A stretch of DNA of 64,000 bases, taken from positions 308,501 to 372,500 of the forward strand of contig CAJNDS010002334.1 of assembly GCA_905221605.1 (NCBI GenBank). Reading direction: 5' to 3'. Both the position numbers and the translations under genes were made by a program. Each line of letters starts with the position of its first letter. Position 1 is the first letter of the stretch. The DNA is from Symbiodinium natans. Its lineage: Eukaryota; Sar; Dinophyceae; Suessiales; Symbiodiniaceae. The notes below the pieces were generated by a model. It did not search any database and had not been told where the DNA came from. It saw only the letters and a list, made by a program, of their open reading frames with translations. This document shows positions 12,430 to 24,967 of the stretch, one piece after another.

Positions 12430-13149
12430 TTCGACCTCTCTCTGATGAAGACCTGTTCTGCTCGAGGTTTCAAAGCAACCGTTCACATTCAGTCAGGAAT
12501 GAGCTCCGAAAGGTCTGAAAGGTCCCCTTCGTGAGCTTGCTTCTTTCACTTCTGTCGGCGGCCCTTGATGACAAGATGCAGGTGGTGATACTGCCTGCTA
12601 TAGGGTCGCAAAAAACGAAGTCACAGACCAGCTTTTTTCAGCATTTTGAATCCCAATTCGGAATTGACTTCCGAGTCCAATGCACGTGCAGCATAGTGCG
12701 ACTATCGCTTCACGACAAATACCTGCCAGGCAGCGTCAGGCTTCATGGAGGGTTCGTGCATTCGCTTGACTTGCCAAGCTTGTTCGAGAGGAACGAGACA
12801 AATCTGTGGTATTTTGTTGCAGGCCTAGGCCAGTAGAGAGGGCAGAACCGTGGAGACACGACAAACTTTGGTCACATGTACCTTTGCGCATCATGGCATG
12901 CTAGCCCGGTTGAGCATCTTGTGGCCACAAGCTGCGGGGTTTCTGGAATCTGCAAGGCGTTGCGCGGCTAGCTTACAATGGCTCATCGGCACTCGAATTT
13001 CGAAAGCCTTTCGTCTCCCTCTCTGCCCAAGAAGGTCCTGCAGGGCTGTCAAGGTAGTGTCCGACTTGCGCCAGTCATATCAATCATATGATGTGAAATC
13101 AATGAAGCTGTACCTTCTTCAAGTCATCTTCTAGTGTCCGTGTAGTTTG
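12430..13149. other. Intergenic stretch before the first repeat element
   Basis: A plus-strand frame at 12531-12836 (start LLLSLLSAALDDKMQVVILP) and another at 12850-13134 are open, but no splice sites or family match support them. The text around 12864 (CAAACTTTGGTCACATGTACC) resembles 7647 (CAGACTTTCGTCACCTGCAC), suggesting a short dispersed repeat. Confidence 0.4.
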
Positions 13150-16100
13150 CCATGCGGATTAGTCGGTGGCTTTTATCAATCCTCAGGCAGCCATCACATG
13201 CAGCAATGACGGACAGAGGAACATCTTTCGGAAAGGCCAGGGCTGCATTGCTGCCCGAAGGCACGACACCTTGCTCTCGTCATGGGCGCAAAGTCTACAG
13301 GGACAACGCGCCTGCTCTGATAACCCTCACGCCGCCACTGAAAGGAGAATGTTCCTTCATCGACATGGAGATGGAGCTCTATCACACGTAAGCTGCAGTT
13401 CAGGTTGTACAGCTCTGCCGCTTCGCGATGAGCTTTTGCAGGAATGCCGAGGCTGGTACTTGAAAGAATGTTTTTTTGGCGGCCGATGATGGAAGGCGCT
13501 CACCAACACGACAAAGGAGGCAGAGGAAGCACGGCCACGCAGCCAACACACAGGGAGCTCGCTCCTGAGCATGCTGCGGGGAAAGTCCCCGTGCCTTTGG
13601 GCAGAGAGTGTCAATGGGAGACCACAGGCCAGCGCCTGAAGCTTGCGGTGAAGCTTTGTGTGGAGCTGTTCGCTCGGGAGCTGGCCACTTGCAGCAGCAC
13701 AGTCATGCCGTGAGCACTCGCGAGGGTGCCAACTGAACGGGGCTCATTCTCCCCATGCCTCCTTCCGCGTTTGTGAGCTCTACCAGATAGACGGGTGAGC
13801 TGCAGTTCAGGTTGTACAGCTTTGCCGCTTCGCGATGAGCTTTTGCAGGAATGCCGAGGCTGGTACTTGCAAGAATGTTTTTTTGGCAGCCGATGATGGA
13901 AGGCGCTCACCAACACGACAAAGGAGGCAGAGGAAGCACGGCCACGCAGCCAACACACAGGGAGCTCCCTCCTGAGTATGCTGCGGGGAAAGTCCCCGTG
14001 CCTTTGGGCAGAGAGTGTCAATGGGAGACCACAGGCCAGCGCCTGAAGCTTGCGGTGAAGCTTTGTGTGGAGCTGTTCGCTCGGGAGCTGGCCACTTGCA
14101 GCAGCACAGTCATGCCGTGAGCACTCGCGAGGGTGCCAACTGAACGGGGCTCATTCTCCCCATGCCTCCTTCCGCGTTTGTGAGCTCCACCAGATAGACG
14201 GGTGAGCTGCAGTTCAGGTTGTACAGCTTTGCCGCTTCGCGATGAGCTTTTGCAGGAATGCCGAGGCTGGTACTTGCAAGAATTTTTTTTGGCGGCCGAT
14301 GATGGAAGGCGCTCACCAACACGACAAAGGAGGCAGAGGAAGCACGGCCACGCAGCCAACACACAGGGAGCTCGCTCCTGAGCATGCTGCGGGGAAAGTC
14401 CCCGTGCCTTTGGGCAGAGAGTGTCAATGGGAGACCACAGGCCAGCGCCTGAAGCTTGCGGTGAAGCTTTGTGTGGAGCTGTTCGCTCGGGAGCTGGCCA
14501 CTTGCAGCAGCACAGTCATGCCGTGAGCACTCGCGAGGGTGCCAACTGAACGGGGCTCATTCTCCCCATGCCTCCTTCCGCGTTTGTGAGCTCTACCAGA
14601 TAGACGGGTGAGCTGCAGTTCAGGTTGTACAGCTTTGCCGCTTCGCGATGAGCTTTTGCAGGAATGCCGAGGCTGGTACTTGCAAGAATGTTTTTTTGGC
14701 GGCCGATGATGGAAGGCGCTCACCAACACGACAAAGGAGGCAGAGGAAGCACGGCCACGCAGCCAACACACAGGGAGCTCGCTCCTGCGCATGCTGCGGG
14801 GAAAGTCCCCGTGCCTTTGGGCAGAGAGTGTCAATGGGAGACCACAGGCCAGCGCCTGAAGCTTGCGGTGAAGCTTTGTGTGGAGCTGTTCGCTCGGGAG
14901 CTGGCCACTTGCAGCAGCACAGTCATGCCGTGAGCACTCGCGAGGGTGCCAACTGAACGGGGCTCATTCTCCCCATGCCTCCTTCCGCGTTTGTGAGCTC
15001 TACCAGATAGACGGGTGAGCTGCAGTTCAGGTTGTACAGCTTTGCCGCTTCGCGATGAGCTTTTGCAGGAATGCCGAGGCTGGTACTTGCAAGAATGTTT
15101 TTTTGGCAGCCGATGATGGAAGGCGCTCACCAACACGACAAAGGAGGCAGAGGAAGCACGGCCACGCAGCCAACACACAGGGAGCTCCCTCCTGAGTATG
15201 CTGCGGGGAAAGTCCCCGTGCCTTTGGGCAGAGAGTGTCAATGGGAGACCACAGGCCAGCGCCTGAAGCTTGCGGTGAAGCTTTGTGTGGAGCTGTTCGC
15301 TCGGGAGCTGGCCACTTGCAGCAGCACAGTCATGCCGTGAGCACTCGCGAGGGTGCCAACTGAACGGGGCTCATTCTCCCCATGCCTCCTTCCGCGTTTG
15401 TGAGCTCCACCAGATAGACGGGTGAGCTGCAGTTCAGGTTGTACAGCTTTGCCGCTTCGCGATGAGCTTTTGCAGGAATGCCGAGGCTGGTACTTGCAAG
15501 AATTTTTTTTGGCGGCCGATGATGGAAGGCGCTCACCAACACGACAAAGGAGGCAGAGGAAGCACGGCCACGCAGCCAACACACAGGGAGCTCGCTCCTG
15601 AGCATGCTGCGGGGAAAGTCCCCGTGCCTTTGGGCAGAGAGTGTCAATGGGAGACCACAGGCCAGCGCCTGAAGCTTGCGGTGAAGCTTTGTGTGGAGCT
15701 GTTCGCTCGGGAGCTGGCCACTTGCAGCAGCACAGTCATGCCGTGAGCACTCGAGAGGGTGCCAACTGAACGGGGCTCATTCTCCCCATGCCTCCTTCCG
15801 CGTTTGTGAGCTCTACCAGATAGACGGGTGAGCTGCAGTTCAGGTTGTACAGCTTTGCCGCTTCGCGATGAGCTTTTGCAGGAATGCCGAGGCTGGTACT
15901 TGCAAGAATGTTTTTTTGGCGGCCGATGATGGAAGGCGCTCACCAACACGACAAAGGAGGCAGAGGAAGCACGGCCACGCAGCCAACACACAGGGAGCTC
16001 GCTCCTGAGCATGCTGCGGGGAAAGTCCCCGTGCCTTTGGGCAGAGAGTGTCAATGGGAGACCACAGGCCAGCGCCTGAAGCTTGCGGTGAAGCTTTGTG

Positions 16101-16752
16101 TGGAGCTGTTCGCTCGGGAGCTGGCCACTTGCAGCAGCACAGTCATGCCGTGAGCACTCGCGAGGGTGCCAACTGAACGGGGCTCATTCTCCCCATGCCT
16201 CCTTCCGCGTTTGTGAGCTCTACCAGATAGACGGGTGAGCTGCAGTTCAGGTTGTACAGCTTTGCCGCTTCGCGATGAGCTTTTGCAGGAATGCCGAGGC
16301 TGGTACTTGCAAGAATGTTTTTTTGGCGGCCGATGATGGAAGGCGCTCACCAACACGACAAAGGAGGCAGAGGAAGCACGGCCACGCAGCCAACACACAG
16401 GGAGCTCGCTCCTGAGCATGCTGCGGGGAAAGTCCCCGTGCCTTTGGGCAGAGAGTGTCAATGGGAGACCACAGGCCAGCGCCTGAAGCTTGCGGTGAAG
16501 CTTTGTGTGGAGCTGTTCGCTCGGGAGCTGGCCACTTGCAGCAGCACAGTCATGCCGTGAGCACTCGCGAGGGTGCCAACTGAACGGGGCTCATTCTCCC
16601 CATGCCTCCTTCCGCGTTTGTGAGCTCTATCAGATAGACGAGTGAGCTGCAGTTCAGGTTGTACTGCCTTGCCGCTTCGCGAGAGTTAAAGGGCAGCAAC
16701 TATTTTTCTATAACATTTAGAGCATTCCTTCGCAAAGCGTCTGAGCATGGGC
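13150..16752 (+). repeat. Tandem-repeat element 1: unique head, 8 x ~407-bp array, unique tail
   Basis: The head, 13150-13386, is nonrepetitive and matches the head of element 3 at 36785-37087; it is open as one frame (core AALLPEGTTPCSRHGRKVY, then LTPPLKGECSFIDMEME). The array has unit starts at 13391, 13798, 14205, 14611, 15018, 15425, 15831, 16238 and 16645, so eight full units of 406-407 bp plus a partial one. The tail, 16686-16752 (AAAGGGCAGCAACTAT...), matches the tail of element 3. Each unit carries a plus-strand open frame ending KLCVELFARELATCSSTVMP-stop and an antisense frame of up to 136 codons. Poly-T length changes (7 or 8 T) shift the plus frame upstream of that core in some units, so only the 3' half of the frame is constant. 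Function unknown. Confidence 0.93.
13798..16237 (+). repeat. Higher-order repeat: two copies of a 1,220-bp trimer inside array 1
   Basis: Units 2-4 (13798-15017) and units 5-7 (15018-16237) match one to one, including variant-specific marks: GGCAGCC plus TCCCTCCTGAGTATG in the first unit and the 8-T tract in the second. Only a few substitutions separate the copies, such as CTGCGCATG near 14786 against CTGAGCATG in its partner. This implies a recent block duplication. Confidence 0.9.
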
Positions 16753-18101
16753 GAGACATGCACGGAGGGTAGATTGCACGTCTGGTGGCTGCCGAGTTTC
16801 TGTTCATGCCCAAGTCTTCAACCACCTTCCAGCTAGCGGGCCATTTGCCAGTTCACCTCACAACCCGCTCGCCACCGCCCCACCTAGACCTTCGTCCAGT
16901 TTAAACCAGAACCCAGCCAAAGCAACCACCCCACCCCCCCCCCCCCCCCCCCCCCCCCCTACACGTTTTTCGGAAGCAGGGTGGGGCCTTCGTTCTTCAT
17001 AAGTAGCCTCTCCAAGATGCCTCTCCTCAGCCAGCTGCGGCTCACAGCCAAGAAGATGAAGGAGCCCAGTGCGGCTAAAGCTCCCCGCGTGCCTTGGATG
17101 ATGTGGGATGTGGGATTATGAAGAGAGGAAGCCAGGCAAGCCCTTTAAATCCCAGAACATCCCTCATATAAAGCCTGTAAGCCTGACGCCCTAAACTCCT
17201 TGAAACCCAGGAAGGGACGGAGTGAAACAGTCCTTTGATCACAGGGAGCGCTTTGTAGATGCTCAGGGGGGTTCAATTCCTGCAATAGAATGTGAGCAGG
17301 ACTGGTAGATTTGAGCGTTTTAGGGGGCTAGCAGGGCATCAGTTGTCCTTGGTTGTTGGATGAACGCCGGCGGAATGCGCAAGCTCCATGAATGTCGACA
17401 GCTCCATGAATGTCGACAGCCCTGATCTTCACTTACCCAGAAGAAGCAGCGTTGGTACTTTGATGGGCTACAGAGCTCAGCGCAGGTAATGACGCTCTAC
17501 GAGAGACTCTTGGCTCAACACAGCCAGACTCGGGCACGAGCGCTTTGAGTCTTTGAACGGCCGCCGAGGATTCCAAGAAGCTTTTTCAGAAAGATGTCAA
17601 GCTGCCAGCAAGGACGGGACACAGTTTCTCATACTGCCACGCAACGAGGTGATTGCTCTATATTTGAAGTGGGAAGGAGGAGGAGTCAGCAGCGGTACTG
17701 GCGCCCCTTTGGCCAGCAACAGTTGTTGTCTAAACGGTTCGAAGGCATGATAGGTCGACCCGACCACTCACAGCAAAAGACTTCAGCCCCTCAAGGCGGG
17801 ATTTCCTTGCTGCTCATGGTGCGCAGGCAGGGCATGGGGGGTGGAGCTTCAAGCACCCGACATACTGCGGCTTATCCCCGGTACAGGTCGAGAAAGCCTT
17901 CAAGAAATTTGGGGCAGACGGCAAGTTGCTTGGAGGCGACGGCTTCGATTCGACCGTCAGACTGTTACTGAAGTGTTTTTGCTGACTGTGCGTCTGAAGG
18001 TGAATCTGCTCCAGCCAGTGCCTACAACGCCAGGGCCTGTTCGGTCACAGGAGGAATAGAGCAAATGCACAGGCTGAATGTGCGCGCGAAGCTTGTTGTC
18101 A
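16753..18101 (+). other. Region between element 1 and the NAPRT gene, with two exon-like peptides
   Basis: It contains a pure C tract (16933-16959). Two exon-like peptides read on the plus strand: about 17590-17690 (ERCQAASKDGTQFLILPRNE) and about 17889-17970 after a CAG acceptor (VEKAFKKFGADGKLLGGDGF). They could be 5' exons of the next gene or of a separate one. At 17389-17419 TCCATGAATGTCGACAGC occurs twice in tandem. Confidence 0.35.
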
Positions 18102-21100
18102 GAACACTGGCGAAGGGTTTCATTGGTCACTGAGGACTTCTACAAATGGACCATGCTGCCTGTGGTCCGGGCTGTGGAGGGAGGATCAGGCCAGAACAAG
18201 TTCATAAGGCACGGTTCTATAGCATAGCCTGTTGAGAAGTGAAGCTTTCGAAGTCTCGTCTAGAGTCTACAGTGCTCGTACTGCACGCATTTGCACGTCT
18301 TTGCACTTGTGACTTGTGTGTTCTCATTTCTGTGTATATTCTGCATTCATCCTTTCATACAGTGATTTGTTCATGCATGAACAGAGTAGTAGAGCAATAG
18401 ATTGAACAGATTGGTCTGTTTAGATATGTTTCATTAATGTATCAGCACGTGAGAACATAGTACATCAATGCATCACTCACAGGCACGGTCCAGTGCACCT
18501 TCAGCGCGAACATCCGCGATGAGGGCTTCAACAAAGCCCTGACCGAGGCAGCGAGGCACCCTGAGTGACAATAGTAAACAGTAGTAAGCAGTAGTCAACA
18601 ATAGAAACAATAGCAACCACTAGTACCCAATAGTAACCAATAGTATACAATACTGAACACTAGTAGTGAACAATCATAGTGAACAAGAGTGAACAACAGT
18701 GAACAACAGTGAACAATAGTAAACATCGCCATCTCTGCTCATGTACACAGGGCTCCAGCTCGACATGGCACAAGGTGCTCGCAGAGCAAGGCTCATCATG
18801 GTGCCGTGTGATGTGCGGCTCACTTGGGAGGTTAGATCCCCCGGGCCCGCTCTTCGAGCTCCTCAAGTGCGGGGCTCACGGGGATGACATCCCGCAGCGT
18901 GCTAGGATTTGAAGAGCCCACGGATCGCTTTGCTCCGACATTGCTATCATTGCCATCCCCCCTAATTTAGTTTTCTCCTCTGGCAGGTCGGGCATCCAGG
19001 ACCTGGCGTCGCGGAGCTTCGACGTGGAGACCTTTGACCGCCTGCGCCGGGACTTGGCTGTCCCGGGCTGGGCCGCCCGGCACTGGAGGGTGGTGTGCTG
19101 GGGGCCTTAGGATGGGGTGGCTTTGATAACTGCAGGTTTTTGGAGATCAGGTGGAGCCTTTTTAGGGAATGTAGGAGTCAGGGGTCCCCAATGCAGTAGC
19201 AGGGGCCAGATTTTGCCGAATGGGTCCGTTCCGAGACCGGTATGGCCTGCGCAGCATGATCGGCTGCACCGGATCATGACTTGGGGGCGCTGTCTGTCTT
19301 TCTGCGTGTTCGGTTTCCCCTCATATGTGGGGCTTGGGGCATCTTGGGGCCACCTCGTGAGGGTTTCCCCCTGCTCAGGATGACGAGACTCTTGCTGCCG
19401 TCTGTGGAACTGCAGAATGTCCTAGAACTTTGGCGCAGGAGCCGGGCGCGAAGTGGTTCAAAGGTTGTAGTGATATCATCCATCAGCTTTGCAGATGTTT
19501 GTAGCAAACTAATTTTGCAGGAGGTCGACGTGGACCCGAAAGGTGCATGGGGTGCGAGTTTGCCCCTTGAATGATCTTCAATGGGACCTTGCAGAGTTTA
19601 GGTGGATGAGAGCTTAGGATGTGGACTGCAAGTTTACTGTCCATCACCCTTGCATGAGCCGATGCCTCTCGGAGGTGCACGGAGACTACCCAAGGATGCC
19701 GGCAACGTGCTGTTGCAGGCCAGAGCTTTAGAGTTTTGACGCCTTCCAAAAATCTCAACAAAGGCCTGCACACTGCCAACCGTCTCCTGTGTTGTACTCT
19801 CCTGTGCTGGCTGTGCTCCTGTTTCACCTCCGATGCAAGACGAATTCTAGCAGCACGACACGCTACTGCAGAGGCGTTCGTGGGTCATGACGTCAAGACT
19901 GGTAGCGACCGGGTCTTCGTGGAAGCCACAGGCCTGTTTCCAGAGCATTGCGCTCAGACTTGAGTGCCGAGCCTTTCGGGCATAGAATGCTCACAGGTGT
20001 ACACTGGCATCTTACCAGAACATGCCGACAAGCAGTAGAATGTGCCAAAAATTGTTCCGTCAAGAGCTGAATAGAAGCATCCGGGCACATGCTGACCGCA
20101 GGTCCCTGGCACAGGGTCACGTGGCTGGAGACGAGCCTCCTTCTTGCAAGAAAAGTTGGGGTTTCGGGGATTTTGGTTTTTGGTGTATTGCCGCGATTTG
20201 TTCCGGGATGGTTCGTTGCAGAGTACTGTCTGCATCTCACCATGTGGCTAGTATTGGTGTTCCAAGCATGTGTTGGAGGCTGCTCGAGGATCAGAGTTCT
20301 CGGTCAACGTGTTGAGGGTGTAGGTCAGAAGTTTGTTGCCTCATGGTGCATCCCAGGCATGATGCAGGTGACACCCGGCTGCAATTGGTTTGGTGATGCT
20401 GTTCACAGTCACAGCACGTTGAACACTGCCGGGGCGTGACCCTTCCACTCGAAAGGGGTGCCAAATCAGCTCAACGAGTCAAGAGGTCATGATCAGATAA
20501 GTTCGGGTGTCAACTAGAAGAGTCCGGGCCAAGTCACATCGGAAGAGGGACGAGTCAGCTCTCAGATGTGGCTTACTAATCCAGTTTGAATATGCGTGCC
20601 CTCTCCTACATCGGGGGGGAGCCTGCAAGATGCCGAATATCAAGGCCTCTTCCCGCCTTGCGATTTCACTTCAGACTTCTCAGACTTCTCTCAGACATCC
20701 TTCACGACCTATCATCACTGCAGCAGGGCATTCCGGCCCATCTTTGCCATCTCGGCCCTCGTGGTGACGGCTTGACCCGCATGATCCGATGCTTCTGCAT
20801 GTGTTACACATGTTAACGCGGCACTGTCCAGCCAAGGATATACGAGACATTCTTCAGACTACGGATGCGAGAGAGGCAAGGTCTTGAACCGAAAGCTTCT
20901 CTGTCTCAGCTTTTGCTTGTGCATTTTAGGCAGTCAAGCGCACGCTACGCGTTCCCGCACGCGCCATATCCCACATCCCAAAAGCCCACAGAACCAACCC
21001 CGAACCTCTGGGTGGCGAGGTACGGCAGCGAGGACAGCGTCTGGTACAGTCGCTGGCTCGCCGAGGCCTACCTCCGGTGTGCAAGGCGGGTCTCTGTGAT

Positions 21101-24100
21101 TTCAATATCCACTTGCAAGAGCTCATCGCGGTTGGAATGGCGCCATTCACCTCAAAATAGCGATGTCACTTCGGAAAAGATTTGAAAATGTGGGTGCTCT
21201 TGGTAAGTGTTGCTTTCATCTAATTCAGCTGCCATTTTCCCAGACAAAGGAAAAGAACCCATGCCACGCTGGTTCGCAGGCTAGTTCACTTGTGAAAAAA
21301 TTGGCTCGTGTGCGCACGCCAATACAATTCTTTTCACGCGTGCAGTTGTCTTGTTCACTTCGAATCCCTTTTCTTAGGGCCTTACCTGTCAACGGCCCAC
21401 AACACATTTCTTTGAGGATGTGCCACCTGCTTTGAAGGAGCGTCCTCGCCGCCCAGGAGTCCAAGATGCGAGGTGTGATCATGACAGGCGCCCTGGGAAG
21501 CTTGTTTTTGCCGGACTGCAGGGAGCACGACGCCCTGCAATCGTCCCCAGCAGGCTCTATGACCTAAGCCCGCATCATCCCATAATTCACCTTGCGGAAT
21601 CGCCTCCTACAAATTTGTATTTGTGATTCATGTGCCTCAGCTGCAACTGTGAACAATGGAAGCAGGATAGCGCAACCACTCCGCATCAACCGACAATGTG
21701 AGAACAGCTCCAATCTGCTGCGAATGCCAGAGCTTCCGCCTCATCGAGTCAACAGAGCGATCCTGAAGCCTCAATGCCCTCAAATCCCGTATAGTCCTTG
21801 AAGTCTCAATCTTCACATGCTTCGGCGGCAGGAAGGCGGACGGGCGCCCTGCCTCTCATGATGTTGCAGGGGATGCCGCGTGGCACAAGCTTGCATCTAG
21901 TATGGTCGCTGATCAGCTCAGTAGGGAACAGTGCGTTCCCTGGGTTCCCTAAGTATTTCCAGGTTACTGAGAACCTAGGACTAAGCTACCACAGATACAC
22001 AGATAGATAGATAGATACATACATACATACGTACATACATACATACATTGCATGCAAACCTATACATACCCATGTGCATATAATGCTCTTGATCGTCTGG
22101 TAACCTCAACGAAGAAGCAACTGGCACGCATGTATGCGTCCAAGGCCTCCACAGGCGGATTACAGAAGTTTGCCTGCTCTATGAAGGGCGTTTGTCGGGC
22201 TCGTGGATGAATATGATCGGTGCACCGATGTTTTCGTGGCACTCGTGGCTTCCGGGTCTGAGATGTCTATGACTTCCATTCCCAACAAAGGAGAGACCCC
22301 AGGTGTTGCCCGGAACCACAAAATCAAACACATGCTGAACCAAACTCCAACACTCCACACTTGGGTTCAAAAGCCCTCCCCTTTTGGCAGCTCCAGGTTC
22401 ATTCTGAACAGCTTCCGGGACCCGGAAGGCCGAAGTCGTAGCCCTGAGAAGCGGAGGTGCTTCAGTGGCGTAGGTAGGGTTTGGAATGTTATTGACATGT
22501 TTGGAGTGATCGGTTCAGCGGTTCAGGGCTTAGAGTCATGATGGTGTCCTGATACTAAGCACTTTCAAAAATCCCGAGCATTTTTGTTTTGATAGGCAAA
22601 GCCTTGCACCACTGCGTCCCGGACATGTCTTCACAGCAGGCAAGTCCCTGTGCCTCGGCACATCCTCTGTCACAGCGCACTACTGGCTGAAGGATGCCGG
22701 AGCCCAGCACTCAGTGGGGTTCCTCTGCAGTGTGGGTCTCAAGTAGAGCAGGACCCTGGCCTGGATTGACCCGGAGCCAACTGCCTGACTTCAGGTTCCG
22801 CCAGAGTTGCTGCCGGTTCCGGCAGGAACCCACGCGCACGAGCTCTCCATGGTGGCGCCCCAAGTCCTCTACAGACCGTTAATAAGCAAAGAGAACTCGT
22901 GAGCAATTTCTGATCCTTGAAAGCGACGCAGCCCTGCAGGTTTGCTCCGCTGTACTCGCAGACGTCGATGACGCCGCAGGCAGGGTGATCTCTGTGGGCC
23001 AATGCGGGAGACGTCCTCGGTTTAGGGTCTAGGGTGCATGGTGTAAGGCTTTGCGTTTGTGCCGGCACAAAAGTCGAAGATGTCTGAACACATACCGAAG
23101 CTATTCGAAAGCTGACTTTGCATTGAAGGCCTGCCGATGTCGCAGGCTGTGGGGCACGCGCTGTACTTCTTATGCTCCAGGCACGGTGCCGCTGTCACGG
23201 ACTCATAGTAAACAGACACAGCTGGAGGATGTGTGCTTCGGAGTTCTACTCTGCCGTCTTTCATTTGAATGCAAGAACCGGCTGCCCAATCCGTGAGGCC
23301 AGACATGGTATGACGGCACACGACTCCGTCCCAACCCCCTTTCCAAATCTCATTACGTACTACAACCACCCCTTGAACCCGAAACTGCGGCCATTCAAAG
23401 CCCTGTCCCGTTTCTTCCTTGAGGCCTCAGGGCGACGTGCGCGATGCCGCCCGCAAGGCGCTGATGCCCATGCTCCCAGACACGCTGGGCACTCGAAGCT
23501 TCCTAAGGCCAAAGGGGACGAAATCAAGGGTTTTTGTGTGCATTCATTTGTATTTGTTAAGCTTGACTGTATGGGTGTTGAGGGCTGCTGACTGGTACCG
23601 CAATGGCTCGACTGGCTGCAGGACTGTGTCGCAGCTGACGGTTCCGCAGGGCCCCCACAAGGTCGAATTTGCGTGAGGAGATCCTTTGTCGACATTTCAG
23701 GATGCGCCTGAGATGGTTTGCAGGGGGTTTGGGGATGGGGGTTTGGGGATGGGGGGGGTTAGTTTCCCCGCCTGTGCAGGGAGAGCCGCTGCTGAGCGTC
23801 ATCGGCGCCGCACGGCAGGACTCCGGCAGTCTCGAGGCTGTTACCGGGACAGCCCGGAAGGGTCTTGGGGCTCTTAACCCCCTAACGACCCTCGAAGCCC
23901 TCGCTTCCCCCCAAAATATCCTACACCTGTAAACCCCTGTAGAGACCATGTAGAAACCATTCACTGTTGAACGCCACGAGGCCTTTGCTGCCGTCGTGAA
24001 AGAGTTCGGCTTCAAAGGCGGGCTGATGGCCTCTGCTCCTTGGGCTTTAAGTAATTTAAGTAAGGGCCAGAAGACAGTTGCAGAAGATGCCAGAGATTCA

Positions 24101-24967
24101 GGAGCGCTGTTGCACGAACCGCAGTGAAACAGCTTGCAGCCCCCGGAAAAGGCGACTGCCTGAACTGCAGTCGATTTCAACACTGCAGGCACAAAGGGGC
24201 ATGAAAGCCCGGCAGCAAGAGCTGCAGCAGCGATTTATTCTGGCAAGTTTAGGGTCCTCCCGAAAACCCCGCGTTCAAACGGCAGCCGGCCAGCGTCCAG
24301 CAAATTGGAAACGCATCAGTCTGGATCCGAGGAAGTAGAAGTGCCGCAGAACTTGCTTGACGCAAGTGTGCCTAGTCTGCAGCATGTGCTCTGCAAATCC
24401 AACAACAACCACCTGATCATCATCAAATATTCCAGGCGCTGGGGTATACGACTTTTGGCGCCGGTGGCTTCTTCGGAGACTCTGAGAAGGCCTGAAACTG
24501 TGCTGCTTATGGCCTATGGCCTAGGGCCAATGACTTTCAGCAATACTTGCAGGCCTGGGACAAGAACGGTTCCAACATCAGCGACTTGCTTGCACGTGCC
24601 TATCGGAGCCCGCTGGAACTGCCATCACAACGGTAGCGGCGCAAGTATTTTGAGTCAAAGTTTGCCTGGGACGTCCTGGGACGTTCCCTTCCCTTCATAC
24701 TTAGCTGCCGAGCCGTTCTAAGCTCTAAGCGCTCAGGCATGGCCATCAAGGTCCTCGTGGTCCATGTCAATGGCGAACGCACCGCCGTGGATCCTGTGAA
24801 GACAGGAGATCCAAGCAAAGGCATCTGACAGTCCCTGACAATGATCGCATAAATCGCTTAAATCGCTCTGAAGCCACTCTGCACATGCTTCACATTCTGC
24901 AGGCGGCGAGGGGAAGTTCGAAGCAGATGGGCTCATGTCTGTTGAGAGGCCCGGCACCTCAAGATAA
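18102..24967 (+). CDS. Nicotinate phosphoribosyltransferase (NAPRT, PncB type), multi-exon
   Basis: The enzyme converts nicotinate and PRPP to nicotinate mononucleotide in NAD salvage. Resolved exons: ~18103-18180 (VTEDFYKWTMLPVV, the family's DxYKxTM start), 18483-18564 (TVQCTFSANIRDEGFNKAL), 18987-19089 (IQDLASRSFDVETFDRLRRD), 22795-22877 (PVPAGTHAHELSMV; this GTxAHE histidine is the phosphorylated one in PncB enzymes), 23431-23507 (LPDTLGTRSFL), 23583-23661, 23780-23836 (VIGAARQDSGSLE, the RQDSG motif), 23954-~24028 (EAFAAVVKEFGFKGGLMAS), 24436-24489 (YTTFGAGGFFGDSEK), 24541-24580, 24737-24820 (MAIKVLVVHVNGERTAV ... VKTGDP) and 24903-24967 with TAA. Joins from 23431 to 23954 and from 24436 to the stop are in phase. 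Donors include GT, GC and GA. Missing pieces lie between 19090 and 22794, between 22878 and 23430, and perhaps 24029-24435. The true start was not located. Identity is firm; the full model is not. Confidence 0.85.
18568..18725. repeat. Degenerate (AGTAACAAT)-type microsatellite inside a NAPRT intron
   Basis: Imperfect copies of ACAATAGTAA/ACAGTGAAC across the 18565-18986 intron. Confidence 0.85.
19090..22794 (+). other. Large NAPRT intronic interval with unassigned exon-like peptides
   Basis: Open plus-strand stretches include 19380-19574 (VISSISFADVCSKLILQEVD) and 20992-21090 after a CAG acceptor (WVARYGSEDSVWYSRWLAEA). At least one NAPRT exon must lie here, because the central PRPP-fold residues are missing, but I could not place it in phase. 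The second peptide loosely recalls a Tudor-type SEDxxWY core; I do not claim it. Confidence 0.35.
22007..22049. repeat. ATAG/ATAC tetranucleotide microsatellite
   Basis: ATAGATAGATAG passes into repeated CATACATA units. Confidence 0.9.

Noticed and set aside
13391-16681. CRISPR array
   Set aside because: Units are ~407 bp and nearly identical throughout with no short repeat/unique spacer pattern; the genome is eukaryotic.
13391-16681. Tandem rRNA or spliced-leader RNA gene cluster
   Set aside because: No 5S rRNA-like text and no recognisable dinoflagellate spliced-leader 22-mer noticed in the unit.
20992-21090. Tudor domain exon (SEDSVWYSRWLAEA)
   Set aside because: Only a short resemblance; other frames are also open and no neighbouring Tudor residues were found.
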